Under the pieces are notes generated by a model, which saw nothing but the letters and a program-made list of their open reading frames with translations, was not told where the DNA came from and did no database searches. Below are positions 33,301 to 42,165 of a DNA stretch of 47,823 nt, one piece after another. A program made the position numbers and the translations under genes. The stretch is from a virus, in the IMG/VR virus record IMGVR_UViG_3300034374_010260, positions 1 through 47,823 of that record. One strand, written 5' to 3'. Each line of letters opens with the position of its first letter. Positions within the stretch are counted from its first letter, which is position 1.

Positions 33301-34114
33301 TAATAGATAAAGTGCTTGCCGCCACTTGGGTTCCCCCACGAGCTACATTACCGCTTTTAGTAATCTCTACATAAGGATGCTGTGCCATATTACCGCTTAA
33401 CTGCCCACCCAGTAACTGCTCCCTCACATATGCTTCCCAGCCTCCGCTATGATATTGCCTATATGGCAGTGTCCAATTACCCTGATAGTCACCACTATCA
33501 TTTACGCGTAAGTTCCCATTCTGAGTAACTAACTTGAAATAAGAATCTTCTATCGCGTTTCCATATTCATCGGTAAGGTCGTAGTATTTCCATATCCATT
33601 TTAGTGATCCGTTATAGCGATACATAACTGCACCTCCAAAACCCTCGCCGCCTCTCCCCCACAACGGGAACCTGTCACCTTTCCTTATTCCGAGAAACCC
33701 TGTGGTTCGAGGTACGATTCCATTAAAGACAATCTCTCCTGTCGCACTTGCGTCACCTTTTCGATACATGAATGTACCCGCGTCATAGTCATTTCCATAG
33801 GACAATATCCCATGGCTATTATCGGCTAATATATCTACCTTGCTAGTGAATACCCAAGTTTGATTCTCATTTCGTATATTACTATTTTGAGTAAATCCGT
33901 GCTGTTCATCATCAAATGCAATTGTCTGCAACCCTCCTCTTGTTCTTGGATATATATCGTGCGAAAACATCAAATTGGTGCTTTCACTCCCCCTGTCTGA
34001 CTTGTCAATTAATCCACTAACTGATGATATTAGTTTCATTGTAATATCGTCAGGCTCATTATAATGGGGCTGACACAAAACTTGTAATTCGTCTATAGCT
34101 GATGGAACTGGCAT
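30359..34114 (-). CDS. Giant fibre protein: LamG-like N-terminus and beta-propeller-like C-terminus (1251 aa)
   Basis: The N-terminus (ITMKLISSVSGLIDKSDRGS, then VNGVQTLTQAFNKDN and SIEAYLSNKWSVP) matches the LamG-like fold used in phage tail fibres. The C-terminal 400 residues have repeated GYFSRSGAKISGDGTHILLG and YGAAISKDGKYVCTG blocks, like FG-GAP/integrin beta-propeller repeats. It starts two codons after an in-frame TAA that ends the upstream gene. Role: host adhesion, inferred. Confidence 0.75.
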   Translation of the reverse strand: MPVPSAIDELQVLCQPHYNEPDDITMKLISSVSGLIDKSDRGSESTNLMFSHDIYPRTRGGLQTIAFDDEQHGFTQNSNIRNENQTWVFTSKVDILADNSHGILSYGNDYDAGTFMYRKGDASATGEIVFNGIVPRTTGFLGIRKGDRFPLWGRGGEGFGGAVMYRYNGSLKWIWKYYDLTDEYGNAIEDSYFKLVTQNGNLRVNDSGDYQGNWTLPYRQYHSGGWEAYVREQLLGGQLSGNMAQHPYVEITKSGNVARGGTQVAASTLSISGDDDFNIYTLEFDRELYLLNVYVNGVQTLTQAFNKDNLAERKRISVFTDLSRSLSAKGQFGELLVLPYIDQDARRSIEAYLSNKWSVPISNALTVAPNFTGPPAPRGRYDLTNFYPEVIEDKPTNDSVFVRNEGIVEDTPSGGIWLSPGGVGDLPKLPGRDGWTHDDGGVLWEHSASGTMLFWRRASRLDMVIREMGMVYYDASHGVYTSDRLSFRYNQVNLGHYNPQDDNAKRALTLSKLPIGEPEYQRYLPISWASDPYDTSTITHKISGFNDDRDGYYARVDDEQGVYLWFEHNALAYKQSVYPTYQLYDGEFLDTFKYYGLQATSNLWTFDFVEEGFAFFRYKKIANLDCGVPNQDVYIYCVVEGLDNQDPSALARKLVFSDRLGKRTGTDVVIAVDEMDLIMDGAAINLGSGSTVEAANAISCSSRAPVMPMVRIEDDQETVNYNTSIVDGDLLLTEVNNDHLRKTYNGNMCIISQKYQPGDDPKSLDVDGIRGFFNRLNDYVSYHRRELGDYQFEGRVRRLVSEPRPVLETKAGIQVSDPLDVDAFIISNDVSLVTAGLDYEYSVIQSIDMNNLTNYNGSVTISDSGLRMVTNYGHCYKRSGVFDAWEFVEKLTLGATSNSAYAGELGYFSRSGAKISGDGTHILLGNKGTSGPNSVDVRFWDENDNISSIEFITSPHPTNDFFSSYFGYGAAISKDGKYVCTGTRYTNGAEGAREQEGMFHIWEKNNSGRYVLAQTEPVKLRGQDFNVYGLGSTDFFDSCAFSENSGLMLSNDSIRAEPRVAPILALRDGVWKVVTQVVGSKWGYGRGVQLEGNTTGSFRDSNSTIAKFDHNLSGGDYIVVTSQVGPSPNFPLGRWRQSKDGRIAVQSGYNLYKSDGVTNNPRPIEIRVHNFIGAKGSRQTPLQEIKTIKNNWFYDSSRGGRVTRTGNYDFAGPMTLGAVFRFGNYSELYVFAENKLHIMQENVTSLRSTYS

Positions 34115-34117
34115 ATC

Positions 34118-35665
34118 TTATGGTATTTGAGAATTAGTATCACTCGCATCATACCAATGAACTAAATTCAGAGTTGCTGGATCAAATATTTCTTGTGCTA
34201 TTACATCACTAGGGTCGCTTGATGGCTCTGTTATTGCGCTAACATGACTTGGAAACCTTACACTTGATACAACATTTACCTCTGAGGGCTCATCTGCCAA
34301 AATACCTGCTACGACTAAGGTTGGCGGATCATCAGGTGCTACAACTTCATTTGCCCGAACATCACTTACATTATTTGGCTGGATGACTAAAGTGCCATTA
34401 ACCATTGAAGGAGCATTAATATCACTACCAATAGCCCTTACATCAGATGGCGCATCTCCCTCGCTCAATGTTTCTAAGGTTACATTAGATGGCTCTTGAG
34501 GAGGTAATTCAGTATGTATATAGAATTGATCACCATTCTCAAATAGGCGTTCATCTAATATTACATAACCCCCTTCATTTAACTCAAGGGCGGAAACTCC
34601 CGTCCATTCATCATCATCATTTACATACTTAACGATGCCTCCTCCGCTTGAATCCATTGTCGCTGCTGATCCATTTGCAAGCTGTGAAAGGTACTTAAAT
34701 ACGCTAAGTGTATGATTGATATTATCTTCAGAATTAAGTTCAAATTTCGTTGTCAGTCTTACCTCATAAACAAAATTACTTAACTTAAATGAATGACCCT
34801 CTGGTAATACATCTTCACTTAACTGCACTGATATGACTTCATACATCCATGCCTGCTGGGGTCGCGTCAAATAATGATTGTGCCTATACTCCTCGCCGAC
34901 ATTAAATATATCCTGCAACTCATAGAATTGATCAGTATCAAATGTACCATTTTCATCAGTATCGACCGCCAATAACCTTCGGGCATAATCGCGTGGTACT
35001 ATTGAATTGAATCCATAATCCCCATATATTCTGTCTACATACTCAAAATCATATGTCTCAACTGACTCGACTGAAATTTCATCTGGCGGTTCTGGCATGC
35101 ATGTATGGTAATTACCATGCCACAGGTCTACACCATCAGGCATCCAGTAAGTTTTTCCATCAAGGAAATGGCTATGTGCAGTCGGCGGAGCAAGAGGAGA
35201 GCCCAATAATGCTTCCTCTTCTGTGATGTAAATTGGGTAATATCGATCAACTATTATAGGTACACCCCAAAGCCTTGACCTTGCCTCATCTACTTCCAAT
35301 GGCGATATATCTAAAGTTACATCATCTGGTGCTAATGCATCATGAGTAACCGATAGCACAATGTGTGAGGGTAAATCTGGGGCTCGATCATCCCATACCC
35401 CATCACCATCTGCATCTAAATCAAATTGATCAAGGATGCCATCACCATCAGTATCCAGCATACTCTCATATGGTGATTTAAATAATGGCTCATATAAAAA
35501 TCTTATTGTGTCACCAACCGACAATACATGAGAATCTAGTTTTAAAACTATATCACTTCCGTTTGCAGAAATTACCTCAATCTTTTCTGTATCAGTATAT
35601 GCATAGACTTTACCCCCTTCATCTATGGTTCTCTGAATTAATTTCTCAGTGACATCAGTTATCAT
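34118..35665 (-). CDS. Fibre protein with Ca-binding and P-S-x-V repeats, ending in a broken LamG start (515 aa)
   Basis: Residues about 65-95 hold DTDGDGILDQFDLDADGDGV, a thrombospondin-type-3-like calcium motif, and a later DTDENGTFDTDQF. The C-terminal third repeats (A/E/D)PS-x-V units every 11-15 residues, for example EPSNVTLET, APSDVRAIG, EPSEVNVVS and DPSDVIAQE. The last residues LVHWYDASDTNSQIP are the usual opening of a LamG domain, cut by TAA. The next gene continues in the same frame. Confidence 0.75.
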   Translation of the reverse strand: MITDVTEKLIQRTIDEGGKVYAYTDTEKIEVISANGSDIVLKLDSHVLSVGDTIRFLYEPLFKSPYESMLDTDGDGILDQFDLDADGDGVWDDRAPDLPSHIVLSVTHDALAPDDVTLDISPLEVDEARSRLWGVPIIVDRYYPIYITEEEALLGSPLAPPTAHSHFLDGKTYWMPDGVDLWHGNYHTCMPEPPDEISVESVETYDFEYVDRIYGDYGFNSIVPRDYARRLLAVDTDENGTFDTDQFYELQDIFNVGEEYRHNHYLTRPQQAWMYEVISVQLSEDVLPEGHSFKLSNFVYEVRLTTKFELNSEDNINHTLSVFKYLSQLANGSAATMDSSGGGIVKYVNDDDEWTGVSALELNEGGYVILDERLFENGDQFYIHTELPPQEPSNVTLETLSEGDAPSDVRAIGSDINAPSMVNGTLVIQPNNVSDVRANEVVAPDDPPTLVVAGILADEPSEVNVVSSVRFPSHVSAITEPSSDPSDVIAQEIFDPATLNLVHWYDASDTNSQIP

Positions 35666-36417
35666 TACGGAGTAACTGTTACGGTTGCTCCTCCTGCTGC
35701 TATAGCACCTAACGCTGAAACAGTTAGACCAGAGTCTGCAAGAGCTTTACCTTCTAAATAATCTGCATATGTACCTACTTCCGCCCTTAAGCTCTGCATA
35801 CTCATAGCGGCTTCAGCCAACTCATATAGCGTGTCAAACTCTACTGGAGCCCCATCTTTTAAATCTATTATTCTTCCATCTACAATATTTTCGCATAATT
35901 CTTTTACCGTACTGAAAGAACCAATGTTGACCGAAGGCAATCCAAGCTGATTTATATTCTGAGTATCTACAATTGATCTTCTTACCCTAGCATTTCCTTG
36001 GACTGTGTACTGCCTTCCTAGTGCCCCATCTAGGATTACCAGCTCTAAAATGCAATTTATTGAACTACGAGTTCCTAGTGCGGTAATAATTTCCTCGGTG
36101 TTTAACTCCCATTGAGTGTCATACACCATATCCCCATCTTCATCAAAATCCTTATCAAAGGTATTTGTGTAAGCGAGGACGGTCTGCTCCTGCTGGCGTA
36201 AATCATCCTCCAATGATAAGGCGAGAGCAATAGTCTCATTCTCACCGATCTGATGGGGCTCACTACCCGAATCTGTTCTTTTTCTTAAATGAACGCGAAG
36301 GCTATAAGTATCCCCCTCAAAGAAAGTTTCTGAGGTTCCCCCTAGGTTTTTACTTGAAACAAGCCCATCACTTTGCTCGCCAAGATCAAAAAATATTTCC
36401 CTTTGCCCAAACTTCAT
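35665..36417 (-). CDS. Structural protein, fibre attachment-like (250 aa)
   Basis: Beta-rich N-terminal half (REIFFDLGEQSDGLVSSKNL; TYSLRVHLRKRTDSG) with an acidic loop (FDKDFDEDGDMVYD). The end has ALADSGLTVSALGAIAAGGA and SLRAEVGTYADYLEGKALA, close in style to the LRAEVG segment of the 737-aa spike, which suggests a shared docking element. Starts by 4-nt overlap with the upstream gene. No named family. Confidence 0.6.
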   Translation of the reverse strand: MKFGQREIFFDLGEQSDGLVSSKNLGGTSETFFEGDTYSLRVHLRKRTDSGSEPHQIGENETIALALSLEDDLRQQEQTVLAYTNTFDKDFDEDGDMVYDTQWELNTEEIITALGTRSSINCILELVILDGALGRQYTVQGNARVRRSIVDTQNINQLGLPSVNIGSFSTVKELCENIVDGRIIDLKDGAPVEFDTLYELAEAAMSMQSLRAEVGTYADYLEGKALADSGLTVSALGAIAAGGATVTVTP

Positions 36418-36728
36418 CTTTCTGTAGCTCCTATATATTCGATTGCAACCAAAGGATTACCTACGCTCTTTTGGATTGCATGAATCCTGAATAACTCATC
36501 ATCTACTAACATCCTAGTACCAACCCTCGGCATAGTAGTGAAGTTCTTCTTTTCCAGAATGACGGCTCCTTCGGCTTGATCGGACACACCCCCAAGGTCA
36601 AGGTCAGGAGCTATTTCCGCCTCAGCAGGAAGGGCAATATATTCCACCCCTTCTATGGCAACTTTAACAGAAAGAAAATTTAGATGGTCTTTAAACGCTT
36701 CCGTAACAAACGAGGTAAGATTGCTCAC
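36414..36728 (-). CDS. Head-tail joining protein, gpFII-like (104 aa)
   Basis: GTG start at 36728 with AAAGGTG context. Small beta-rich protein: LSVKVAIEGVEYIALPAEA, TMPRVGTRMLVDDELFRIHA and VAIEYIGATER fit the compact barrel of phage head-tail stoppers such as lambda gpFII. It is encoded after the capsid genes, as expected. Identification by size, pattern and place. Confidence 0.55.
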   Translation of the reverse strand: MSNLTSFVTEAFKDHLNFLSVKVAIEGVEYIALPAEAEIAPDLDLGGVSDQAEGAVILEKKNFTTMPRVGTRMLVDDELFRIHAIQKSVGNPLVAIEYIGATER

Positions 36729-36750
36729 CTTTCATTTCCACTTACTGAAG

Positions 36751-38151
36751 TTAAACGCTAGTTTCGTTTTCTAAATCCCAATCACCAGTCGCATAGAATG
36801 CTTGAACTGAATAAGCTTGCCTTACTCTCGTTCCAGCATTGTCAATAATCAATGCGGGGGTACCTCGGGTGACTACAAAGTTTTCAGGTTGTTGCTCGAC
36901 AGATAACCCAGTAACATGGCTTGTGTACTTATCCAAGACTCCCCAAACGATTTTTCTGGCATCACTAGACTCTCCTGCCTCAAGCTCATAAATATCATCA
37001 CGCTTAATCATGATGTATTGTGAGTTTGGATCTAAATCAGATACGGTGGCATCAAGCCCACCAGAAAAAGCTGTCTCACCTAATGCAGTTGGAAGAGTTG
37101 TATTATCACCAGTAAGAGTAATAGTAACAAGCTCACTTGCTTCAGTGCTTCCATCAATCAATTCTTTAATCTTCAATAAAGTTCCAGTTTGCCCAGAAGC
37201 ATCTGCTCCACCAGTCAAAGAGAAAGAACCATTAATTGCTAGAGAAGCATTGGTAGCTGCATTAGTAACGGTTAAGCCGAACTTGGCAGTTGCACCAGAA
37301 AAGTTAGTTGCCCAAGCTTTTGTGCCATCAGTAATAAGAGCAAAAATCTGAGCATTAGTATAATTGGAAATATTATCTACCAAACATACGGAAATGTCAT
37401 CATCAACAGCATGAATCTTAACCTCGTCCTGATCATCTGCACCACCAGTAAAGCTGGTTTGGGCGATTACTGCTTGAGCTTCGCCTCCAGTTTTTCCTGC
37501 ATTAAGAGTAGCTGTGAAATCAGCACCTAATGCTGAATTGTTGAAGAGGGTAATAATATCATTGGAAGTAGATGAAGCTGCAAGATTTTGCAAAGCAATC
37601 GTAATATCATTTCCGACTATACTTACTGCATCAGGTGCACCGTTACCCTCAGTCAATTGAATAGTATGACTAGAAGCACCAGCTACATTCTTTGTGAAAG
37701 TAACATCAGTGGTTACGGCAGAAGCAACAGTAGCATAACCGTTGTCAACTTCATCGATAACATGAAACTGAACACTTCCAGCACCAGTTGCTACTCTAGA
37801 GATAGTAAAGTTATTATTATAAACTAAGCTATCAGAAACTCCTGGCACTGCCATGGCTAAAGTTTTATCAAACTGAATGTCGAGAACTTTGCCGCCTTCT
37901 ACACTCGCATGGTTTCTGACATCAATTTGATCGACTCCAGCTTGAGAGTTTTCGGTAATCTGAAAATATAATTTATTACCAACAGCGCCCTCAGCGACAG
38001 CAGTTATTTCTGCCCCATTCCCTGATCCAAGATCATACACCAATGAAGCTGTTGATCCATCAGCAGACAAAATTTCCTGCAAATCACCGTTACTATCAGT
38101 ACCAATTTCCTTAATGCTAGGAAATACATCTATTGAATTTATTGTCGCCAT
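36751..38151 (-). CDS. Repeated beta-domain virion protein (466 aa)
   Basis: Low in Lys and Arg and rich in Ala, Gly, Thr, Ser and Asp. About three related units end in F(T/S)GGxD: TSFTGGADDQ, GSFSLTGGADAS and TAFSGGLDAT, each preceded by a NNSALGADFTATLN- or TNASLAINGSF-type strand set. The C-terminus (YIMIKRDDIYELEAGESSDA, then GVLDKYTSHVTGLSV) is different and may anchor it. Encoded right after the capsid genes: a capsid decoration or other head or neck surface protein is likely. No exact family. Confidence 0.6.
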   Translation of the reverse strand: MATINSIDVFPSIKEIGTDSNGDLQEILSADGSTASLVYDLGSGNGAEITAVAEGAVGNKLYFQITENSQAGVDQIDVRNHASVEGGKVLDIQFDKTLAMAVPGVSDSLVYNNNFTISRVATGAGSVQFHVIDEVDNGYATVASAVTTDVTFTKNVAGASSHTIQLTEGNGAPDAVSIVGNDITIALQNLAASSTSNDIITLFNNSALGADFTATLNAGKTGGEAQAVIAQTSFTGGADDQDEVKIHAVDDDISVCLVDNISNYTNAQIFALITDGTKAWATNFSGATAKFGLTVTNAATNASLAINGSFSLTGGADASGQTGTLLKIKELIDGSTEASELVTITLTGDNTTLPTALGETAFSGGLDATVSDLDPNSQYIMIKRDDIYELEAGESSDARKIVWGVLDKYTSHVTGLSVEQQPENFVVTRGTPALIIDNAGTRVRQAYSVQAFYATGDWDLENETSV

Positions 38152-38168
38152 TTTCTTTTAATTTAAGT

Positions 38169-38405
38169 TTAAGATAATTTTCTAGAGTTAATGAGCTTTC
38201 CGCCCCCATACCATATTACGGAACTAAATAATGGTTCATTTGTCTTGGTGTCTTCTTCACCATCCTTGCCTTTTACTACTTTGGTAGCCGTAGTCTTCTG
38301 CTTCCAATTTTCTGTAGCCTTTTCTGCATTCCCACAGAAGACTTCTGGTGCGCCTTTCAGCTTAACACCAACAACAAGATGAATCAATTTAGTGCTTAAG
38401 TCCAT
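38169..38405 (-). CDS. Small hypothetical head protein (78 aa)
   Basis: Overlaps the major capsid stop by one base. MDLSTKLIHLVVGVKLKGAP at the start, then a charged middle (KGKDGEEDTKTNEPLF) and IWYGGGKLINSRKLS. Position next to the capsid gene suggests a minor head or decoration protein. No motif recognised. Confidence 0.6.
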   Translation of the reverse strand: MDLSTKLIHLVVGVKLKGAPEVFCGNAEKATENWKQKTTATKVVKGKDGEEDTKTNEPLFSSVIWYGGGKLINSRKLS

Positions 38406-39403
38406 TATGCAATGTCTAAGCTAAAGAGACGATTTGTGGCACCATCATTAGGAGCTTTAAGACCATACATTAAGGTAAGAGCATACTCTTCTTTCGCTGC
38501 AAAGACATCATACTTCCTTCGAAGCTGAAGGGATAGACCGCTATTTGGCTCAGTTGCATTTCCTACATCTCCGATTTGCATGGAGGCATCAGCAAACTCA
38601 GGCAAGCGATTCACCATCGCAAGAGAGCCTTGGTACCCTGCAAGCACCCTCTGACCCCCAGTAAGACCATTCATGCCATTGTAGGTATAAATATCAAATC
38701 CAGCTAATCTTTGATCCAAGAATGCACGATTAATGCCTGGTTTAACATCATAACTCGCATTGCTAATGGTCGTCAAAGATTTGAGAAGAAGATAGTAGGC
38801 GGTGTTATCCAATACCATCCATCTGCCAGCTTTTGGCATATTCGCAGTATCCATAGCTTCAGCTACATCATAAAGATTATCAATATCAAAGGCAGCTTGC
38901 GCGATCTGAGCACCAGCATTTACTATCGTATCACTTGCGAACCCTACTTCTAATAAATCCTCAGTTACTTTTTGTGCCAACGCATGCGCAGCATATTTAG
39001 CAGCCTCAGATACATATTGTACCATTGTTTGCTCGCGCTCAAGATCGGTAAGGTGGAACTTGATGAATTTATGCTTGTCCAATTTAATAGCTACTGGATC
39101 AGCATCTTGATCTTCATTACCAGCATTATAATTCATTGAGGCTGGTGTGGGAGGGATAGCACCTGGGTTCGCTGCATTAAAAGCATCCTGAACATCAGCA
39201 ATAGCTCTTGGTGAGAAGATTCTGGTTTGGAGTGACTGATTGAACCTCATAGCTTCTCCACCGAAATCGCGATGAATACTACCAAGGATACCAAGGTCTT
39301 TCGTGAATGTGTCTAAAGCCTCTTGCAAAATTACATCAACTTGCAAGTTGGGGTTAGCGCCATCTGACGCATACTTTGTTGCGATACTTCCTAAATTAGC
39401 CAT
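38405..39403 (-). CDS. Major capsid protein
   Basis: 332 aa, HK97-like in style: long acidic/hydrophobic N-terminal helix region (VDVILQEALDTFTKDLGI), an E-loop-like segment (FNQSLQTRIFSPRAIADVQD), KFIKFHLTDLEREQTM, LEVGFASDTIVNAG and a final core strand set (VFAAKEEYALTLMYGL). It follows the scaffold and protease genes as in lambda-type modules and has the strongest Shine-Dalgarno in the region. The capsid is probably matured by the S49 protease. Confidence 0.82.
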   Translation of the reverse strand: MANLGSIATKYASDGANPNLQVDVILQEALDTFTKDLGILGSIHRDFGGEAMRFNQSLQTRIFSPRAIADVQDAFNAANPGAIPPTPASMNYNAGNEDQDADPVAIKLDKHKFIKFHLTDLEREQTMVQYVSEAAKYAAHALAQKVTEDLLEVGFASDTIVNAGAQIAQAAFDIDNLYDVAEAMDTANMPKAGRWMVLDNTAYYLLLKSLTTISNASYDVKPGINRAFLDQRLAGFDIYTYNGMNGLTGGQRVLAGYQGSLAMVNRLPEFADASMQIGDVGNATEPNSGLSLQLRRKYDVFAAKEEYALTLMYGLKAPNDGATNRLFSLDIA

Positions 39404-39825
39404 TAGTTAAGTCCTCCAAGGATTTGTTCTTTGTGTTCTCTATAAAATTTTGTTTTTTCTGCTGGGTTTGAAATTGATGCAAACTCTGTTGCATAATCAC
39501 GCTCCTCAACACTCACCGATGCACTTACGGGTTGTACTCCGAGCTCTTGGCAGGTTTCAACTACCTTGACCTCAACGGATGCTTCTTCTTGCGTAAGTTT
39601 TTCTACCTTAGCATAAAGAACATCATACTCATCTTGAATTTTCTCAAATGCATCATTTGATTCTTGTAATTGTTTTTCAAGCTCATCTATTTTTTCACTA
39701 GATTGCTTGATTTGCCCATTAGCTTCATCGAGGAGTTCATTGAGTGCAGTAATCTCAATTGCTGACTCATCTGCCTTCTCCTTTAATTCGGCATGTTCTT
39801 TAACAAGGTTTTTTACATCATTCAT
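39403..39825 (-). CDS. Scaffolding protein (140 aa)
   Basis: A long uninterrupted charged helix (LVKEHAELKEKADESAIEI, then IDELEKQLQESNDAFEKIQ), strongly coiled coil, with a C-terminal region containing EYRD-type basic residues (TKFYREHKEQILGGLN). Located between the S49 protease and capsid genes, the standard place of a scaffold. The protease likely removes it during capsid maturation. Confidence 0.75.
   Translation of the reverse strand: MNDVKNLVKEHAELKEKADESAIEITALNELLDEANGQIKQSSEKIDELEKQLQESNDAFEKIQDEYDVLYAKVEKLTQEEASVEVKVVETCQELGVQPVSASVSVEERDYATEFASISNPAEKTKFYREHKEQILGGLN
39413..39417 (-). promoter_or_regulatory. Strong ribosome binding site of the major capsid gene
   Basis: GGAGG on the minus strand, 9 nt before the capsid ATG at 39403. 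It stands out because many genes in the window have no Shine-Dalgarno at all; it fits high capsid expression. Confidence 0.7.
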
Positions 39826-39854
39826 TGCAATAGCTTTATTGTCTCCCTACTTAT

Positions 39855-40676
39855 TTATTTTTTTAAATTAATTTCGTATTTAAGGAGTTGCATTGCATCT
39901 TCATAAGAGCCGTTAGTATCGACCAATCCGCGCTCCTTTGCTTTCTTCCCTAAAAAAGATTGACCACGCATAGAATCATTGTCTACTTGGTTTCTCGCAG
40001 ACTTAACTGCACCCTTAAAACTATCAAATATATCCTGCACCATTTCAGTCATATATTCCTTCTGCTCTTCTGTTAACGAAGTGCCCTCAAAACCTGCACC
40101 TTTATATGTAGCTTCTTTATTTTTTATAAGTTCTACATGAATGCCTTGTGCCTTATACGATTCCGTACTATCAACCACGGGCAGATAAACCCCTATCGAT
40201 CCAACCTTAGAGCTATTAGTTGCCACAATCATTCTTGCTTGCGAGCCAACCCAATATGCAGCAGATGCCATCATGCCCTCCACCGAGGCATAGACAGGCT
40301 TCTTAGAATTGGCATATGCAACAGCGTTGCCAGCTTCCTCGACTCCCGTGACAGACCCCCCTGGTGAATCTATGTCTAACATAATGCCTTTCACACTTTC
40401 ATCATCTGCCAATCGCATTATTTGCTCCTTAAAAAGGGCAATATCTGCGATTCCGAATAATTTAGCGATTACTGGAGGCACATCCCTCATAACAGTTCCA
40501 TGAAGCCCCACAACCGCAATGTCGTTACTAACTTTCGGCTCATTCGCTTCTGACTCAATTTCTTGAATCTCAAATGATAACTCATTTAAAGCATCCGCTA
40601 TTGTTATATAAGCTTCTTGGGTTATTAACCAAGGATTATTAATCAGCTGTGTCTTGATTTGGTGTATTGTCTTCAT
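39855..40676 (-). CDS. S49-family capsid maturation protease
   Basis: 273 aa, SppA/ClpP-like fold: IMLDIDSPGGSVTGV (oxyanion region), MMASAAYWVG with the catalytic Ser in ASA, and IKNKEATYKGAG with the Lys of the Ser-Lys dyad. Like lambda gpC but with the scaffold as a separate downstream gene. Cleaves scaffold and capsid protein N-termini in the procapsid. Overlaps the portal gene end by 38 nt. Confidence 0.88.
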   Translation of the reverse strand: MKTIHQIKTQLINNPWLITQEAYITIADALNELSFEIQEIESEANEPKVSNDIAVVGLHGTVMRDVPPVIAKLFGIADIALFKEQIMRLADDESVKGIMLDIDSPGGSVTGVEEAGNAVAYANSKKPVYASVEGMMASAAYWVGSQARMIVATNSSKVGSIGVYLPVVDSTESYKAQGIHVELIKNKEATYKGAGFEGTSLTEEQKEYMTEMVQDIFDSFKGAVKSARNQVDNDSMRGQSFLGKKAKERGLVDTNGSYEDAMQLLKYEINLKK

Positions 40677-42165
40677 CTTCTATTGGTTGTGGTGCTGTAC
40701 CTACAAATTCTCCTTTTATCATTAAATTAACGATTGTTTCAAAACTGACATCAGTTTCTTCAGCTATCGTTTTTGCTTTCTCCAAAATGTACTTCATTTC
40801 TTTGGCTTTCTGCTGGCACTCGGATTGCCAATCCATTCCGCGCTTACCGAAGTGCTCCCTCATGGTCATTAGCCCCACCTGCACATCTTCCCTTTCTTGC
40901 GATGCTTCTCTTCCTGCATCAATGGTCAATTCAGCTGGTGCTTGTATACGGCACTTATACCAATCTGGTACGGTTTTTAACTTGCCACTGGCGATAGCAT
41001 CACTAATTACTACTGCCCAAACTTTTCTCAAGAAAGGTCCAAAAAGCCTCTGCCTTTCGTTGAACCTCCTCTGAGCCTTGCCCATTATAAACCTTTGAGC
41101 AGGTCCCGTTATTCCAGCAGGATGCCAAAGAAATTCATACGGCAATCCCATACCTACCGAGAACTCCCTTATGATAAACTCAAGAAAACCTTGAAAGGTA
41201 GGGGAGGGGCGATTGTACGAGAACGGACTTAATTTTTCACCTTTCTTCAAAACAGGAATGCTACCACTCTGTATATCATTTACAGTCAGCCTAGTTGCAT
41301 CTTCCATTATCTCTGCCGTATTCCACGCATCTGGATCAGCCTCTCCAGTCTCCGACTCCAAAACAGCAGCTATAGTACTTAGGTTCTTTACGCCTGTTTT
41401 CTCAAATTCCAATATTTCCTTTATATCACGCAAATGATTGATTGCGTGTTTTATTGCTGGCAAACCTCTCTGCTGTTCAGCTCTCTCTGGGTCAAGCAAC
41501 CAAGACATCGCATTAGCAGGAACTCTCCTTGCCTTAGTAGATTTTGGAAAGAACTCTGACTTTAATGTTTCATCTGCAATTAAATACTCTATTGGTCTGC
41601 CAAACCTATTCGTCCTCACACCATCCATGAAGCCAGCATCCTGCTCGATCCAATCACCAACTCGATGCGACTCAATCATTTGAAGCTTTAATCCATTATA
41701 ACGCACAAACAATGCACCGACATCCCCATCACGATCTATCGCAATAGACATCAATCTTTGCATTTCATCAAAGCCATACCTTCCTCCTATATCTGCGTTA
41801 TGTGACCACTCTTTGAATATAGCTTCTGCGTCTAAATTCCAATACGGGTCATCTGAAATAGCTTGAGGCATAAGCGGCAAACTATATCTAGCCATATCAT
41901 TTATGGCGCCATGCACTATCCCATCATTATCATATAAATAGCGAGATATGCTTGCCATCTCCTTCCTCGACCAAGTGCTATTAGACCTAGCCGACTTAAA
42001 TGTATATGGGATGTTTTTCCTATGCCTGGTTCTTTGTATTCCATCCCAATAGGTGGGGTGATACGCACTAGGTACTGGATTTGGCTCAGATGGCTTACTG
42101 CTGGGTTTCACCAGCCGTTTTAAATTTTCGACTATCTTCATAACGCTACTTGTATTATGTCCCAT
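40639..42165 (-). CDS. Portal protein (lambda gpB family)
   Basis: 508 aa. Portal blocks: RKEMASISRYLYDNDGIVHG, IDRDGDVGALFVRYNGLKLQ, MIESHRVGDW, RAEQQRGLPAIKHAINHL and FIIREFSVGMGLPYEFLWHP. It forms the DNA entry/exit ring at the capsid vertex and binds the terminase. The C-terminus is acidic. Neighbours (gpW-like joiner upstream, protease downstream) match lambda order. Confidence 0.9.
   Translation of the reverse strand: MGHNTSSVMKIVENLKRLVKPSSKPSEPNPVPSAYHPTYWDGIQRTRHRKNIPYTFKSARSNSTWSRKEMASISRYLYDNDGIVHGAINDMARYSLPLMPQAISDDPYWNLDAEAIFKEWSHNADIGGRYGFDEMQRLMSIAIDRDGDVGALFVRYNGLKLQMIESHRVGDWIEQDAGFMDGVRTNRFGRPIEYLIADETLKSEFFPKSTKARRVPANAMSWLLDPERAEQQRGLPAIKHAINHLRDIKEILEFEKTGVKNLSTIAAVLESETGEADPDAWNTAEIMEDATRLTVNDIQSGSIPVLKKGEKLSPFSYNRPSPTFQGFLEFIIREFSVGMGLPYEFLWHPAGITGPAQRFIMGKAQRRFNERQRLFGPFLRKVWAVVISDAIASGKLKTVPDWYKCRIQAPAELTIDAGREASQEREDVQVGLMTMREHFGKRGMDWQSECQQKAKEMKYILEKAKTIAEETDVSFETIVNLMIKGEFVGTAPQPIEDEDNTPNQDTAD

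Noticed and set aside
36751-38151. Contractile tail sheath.
   Set aside because: Sits in the head-neck region, no baseplate genes are present, and the tail module is of long non-contractile type.
40667-41074. Plus-strand 135-codon frame.
   Set aside because: Antisense shadow of the portal gene.
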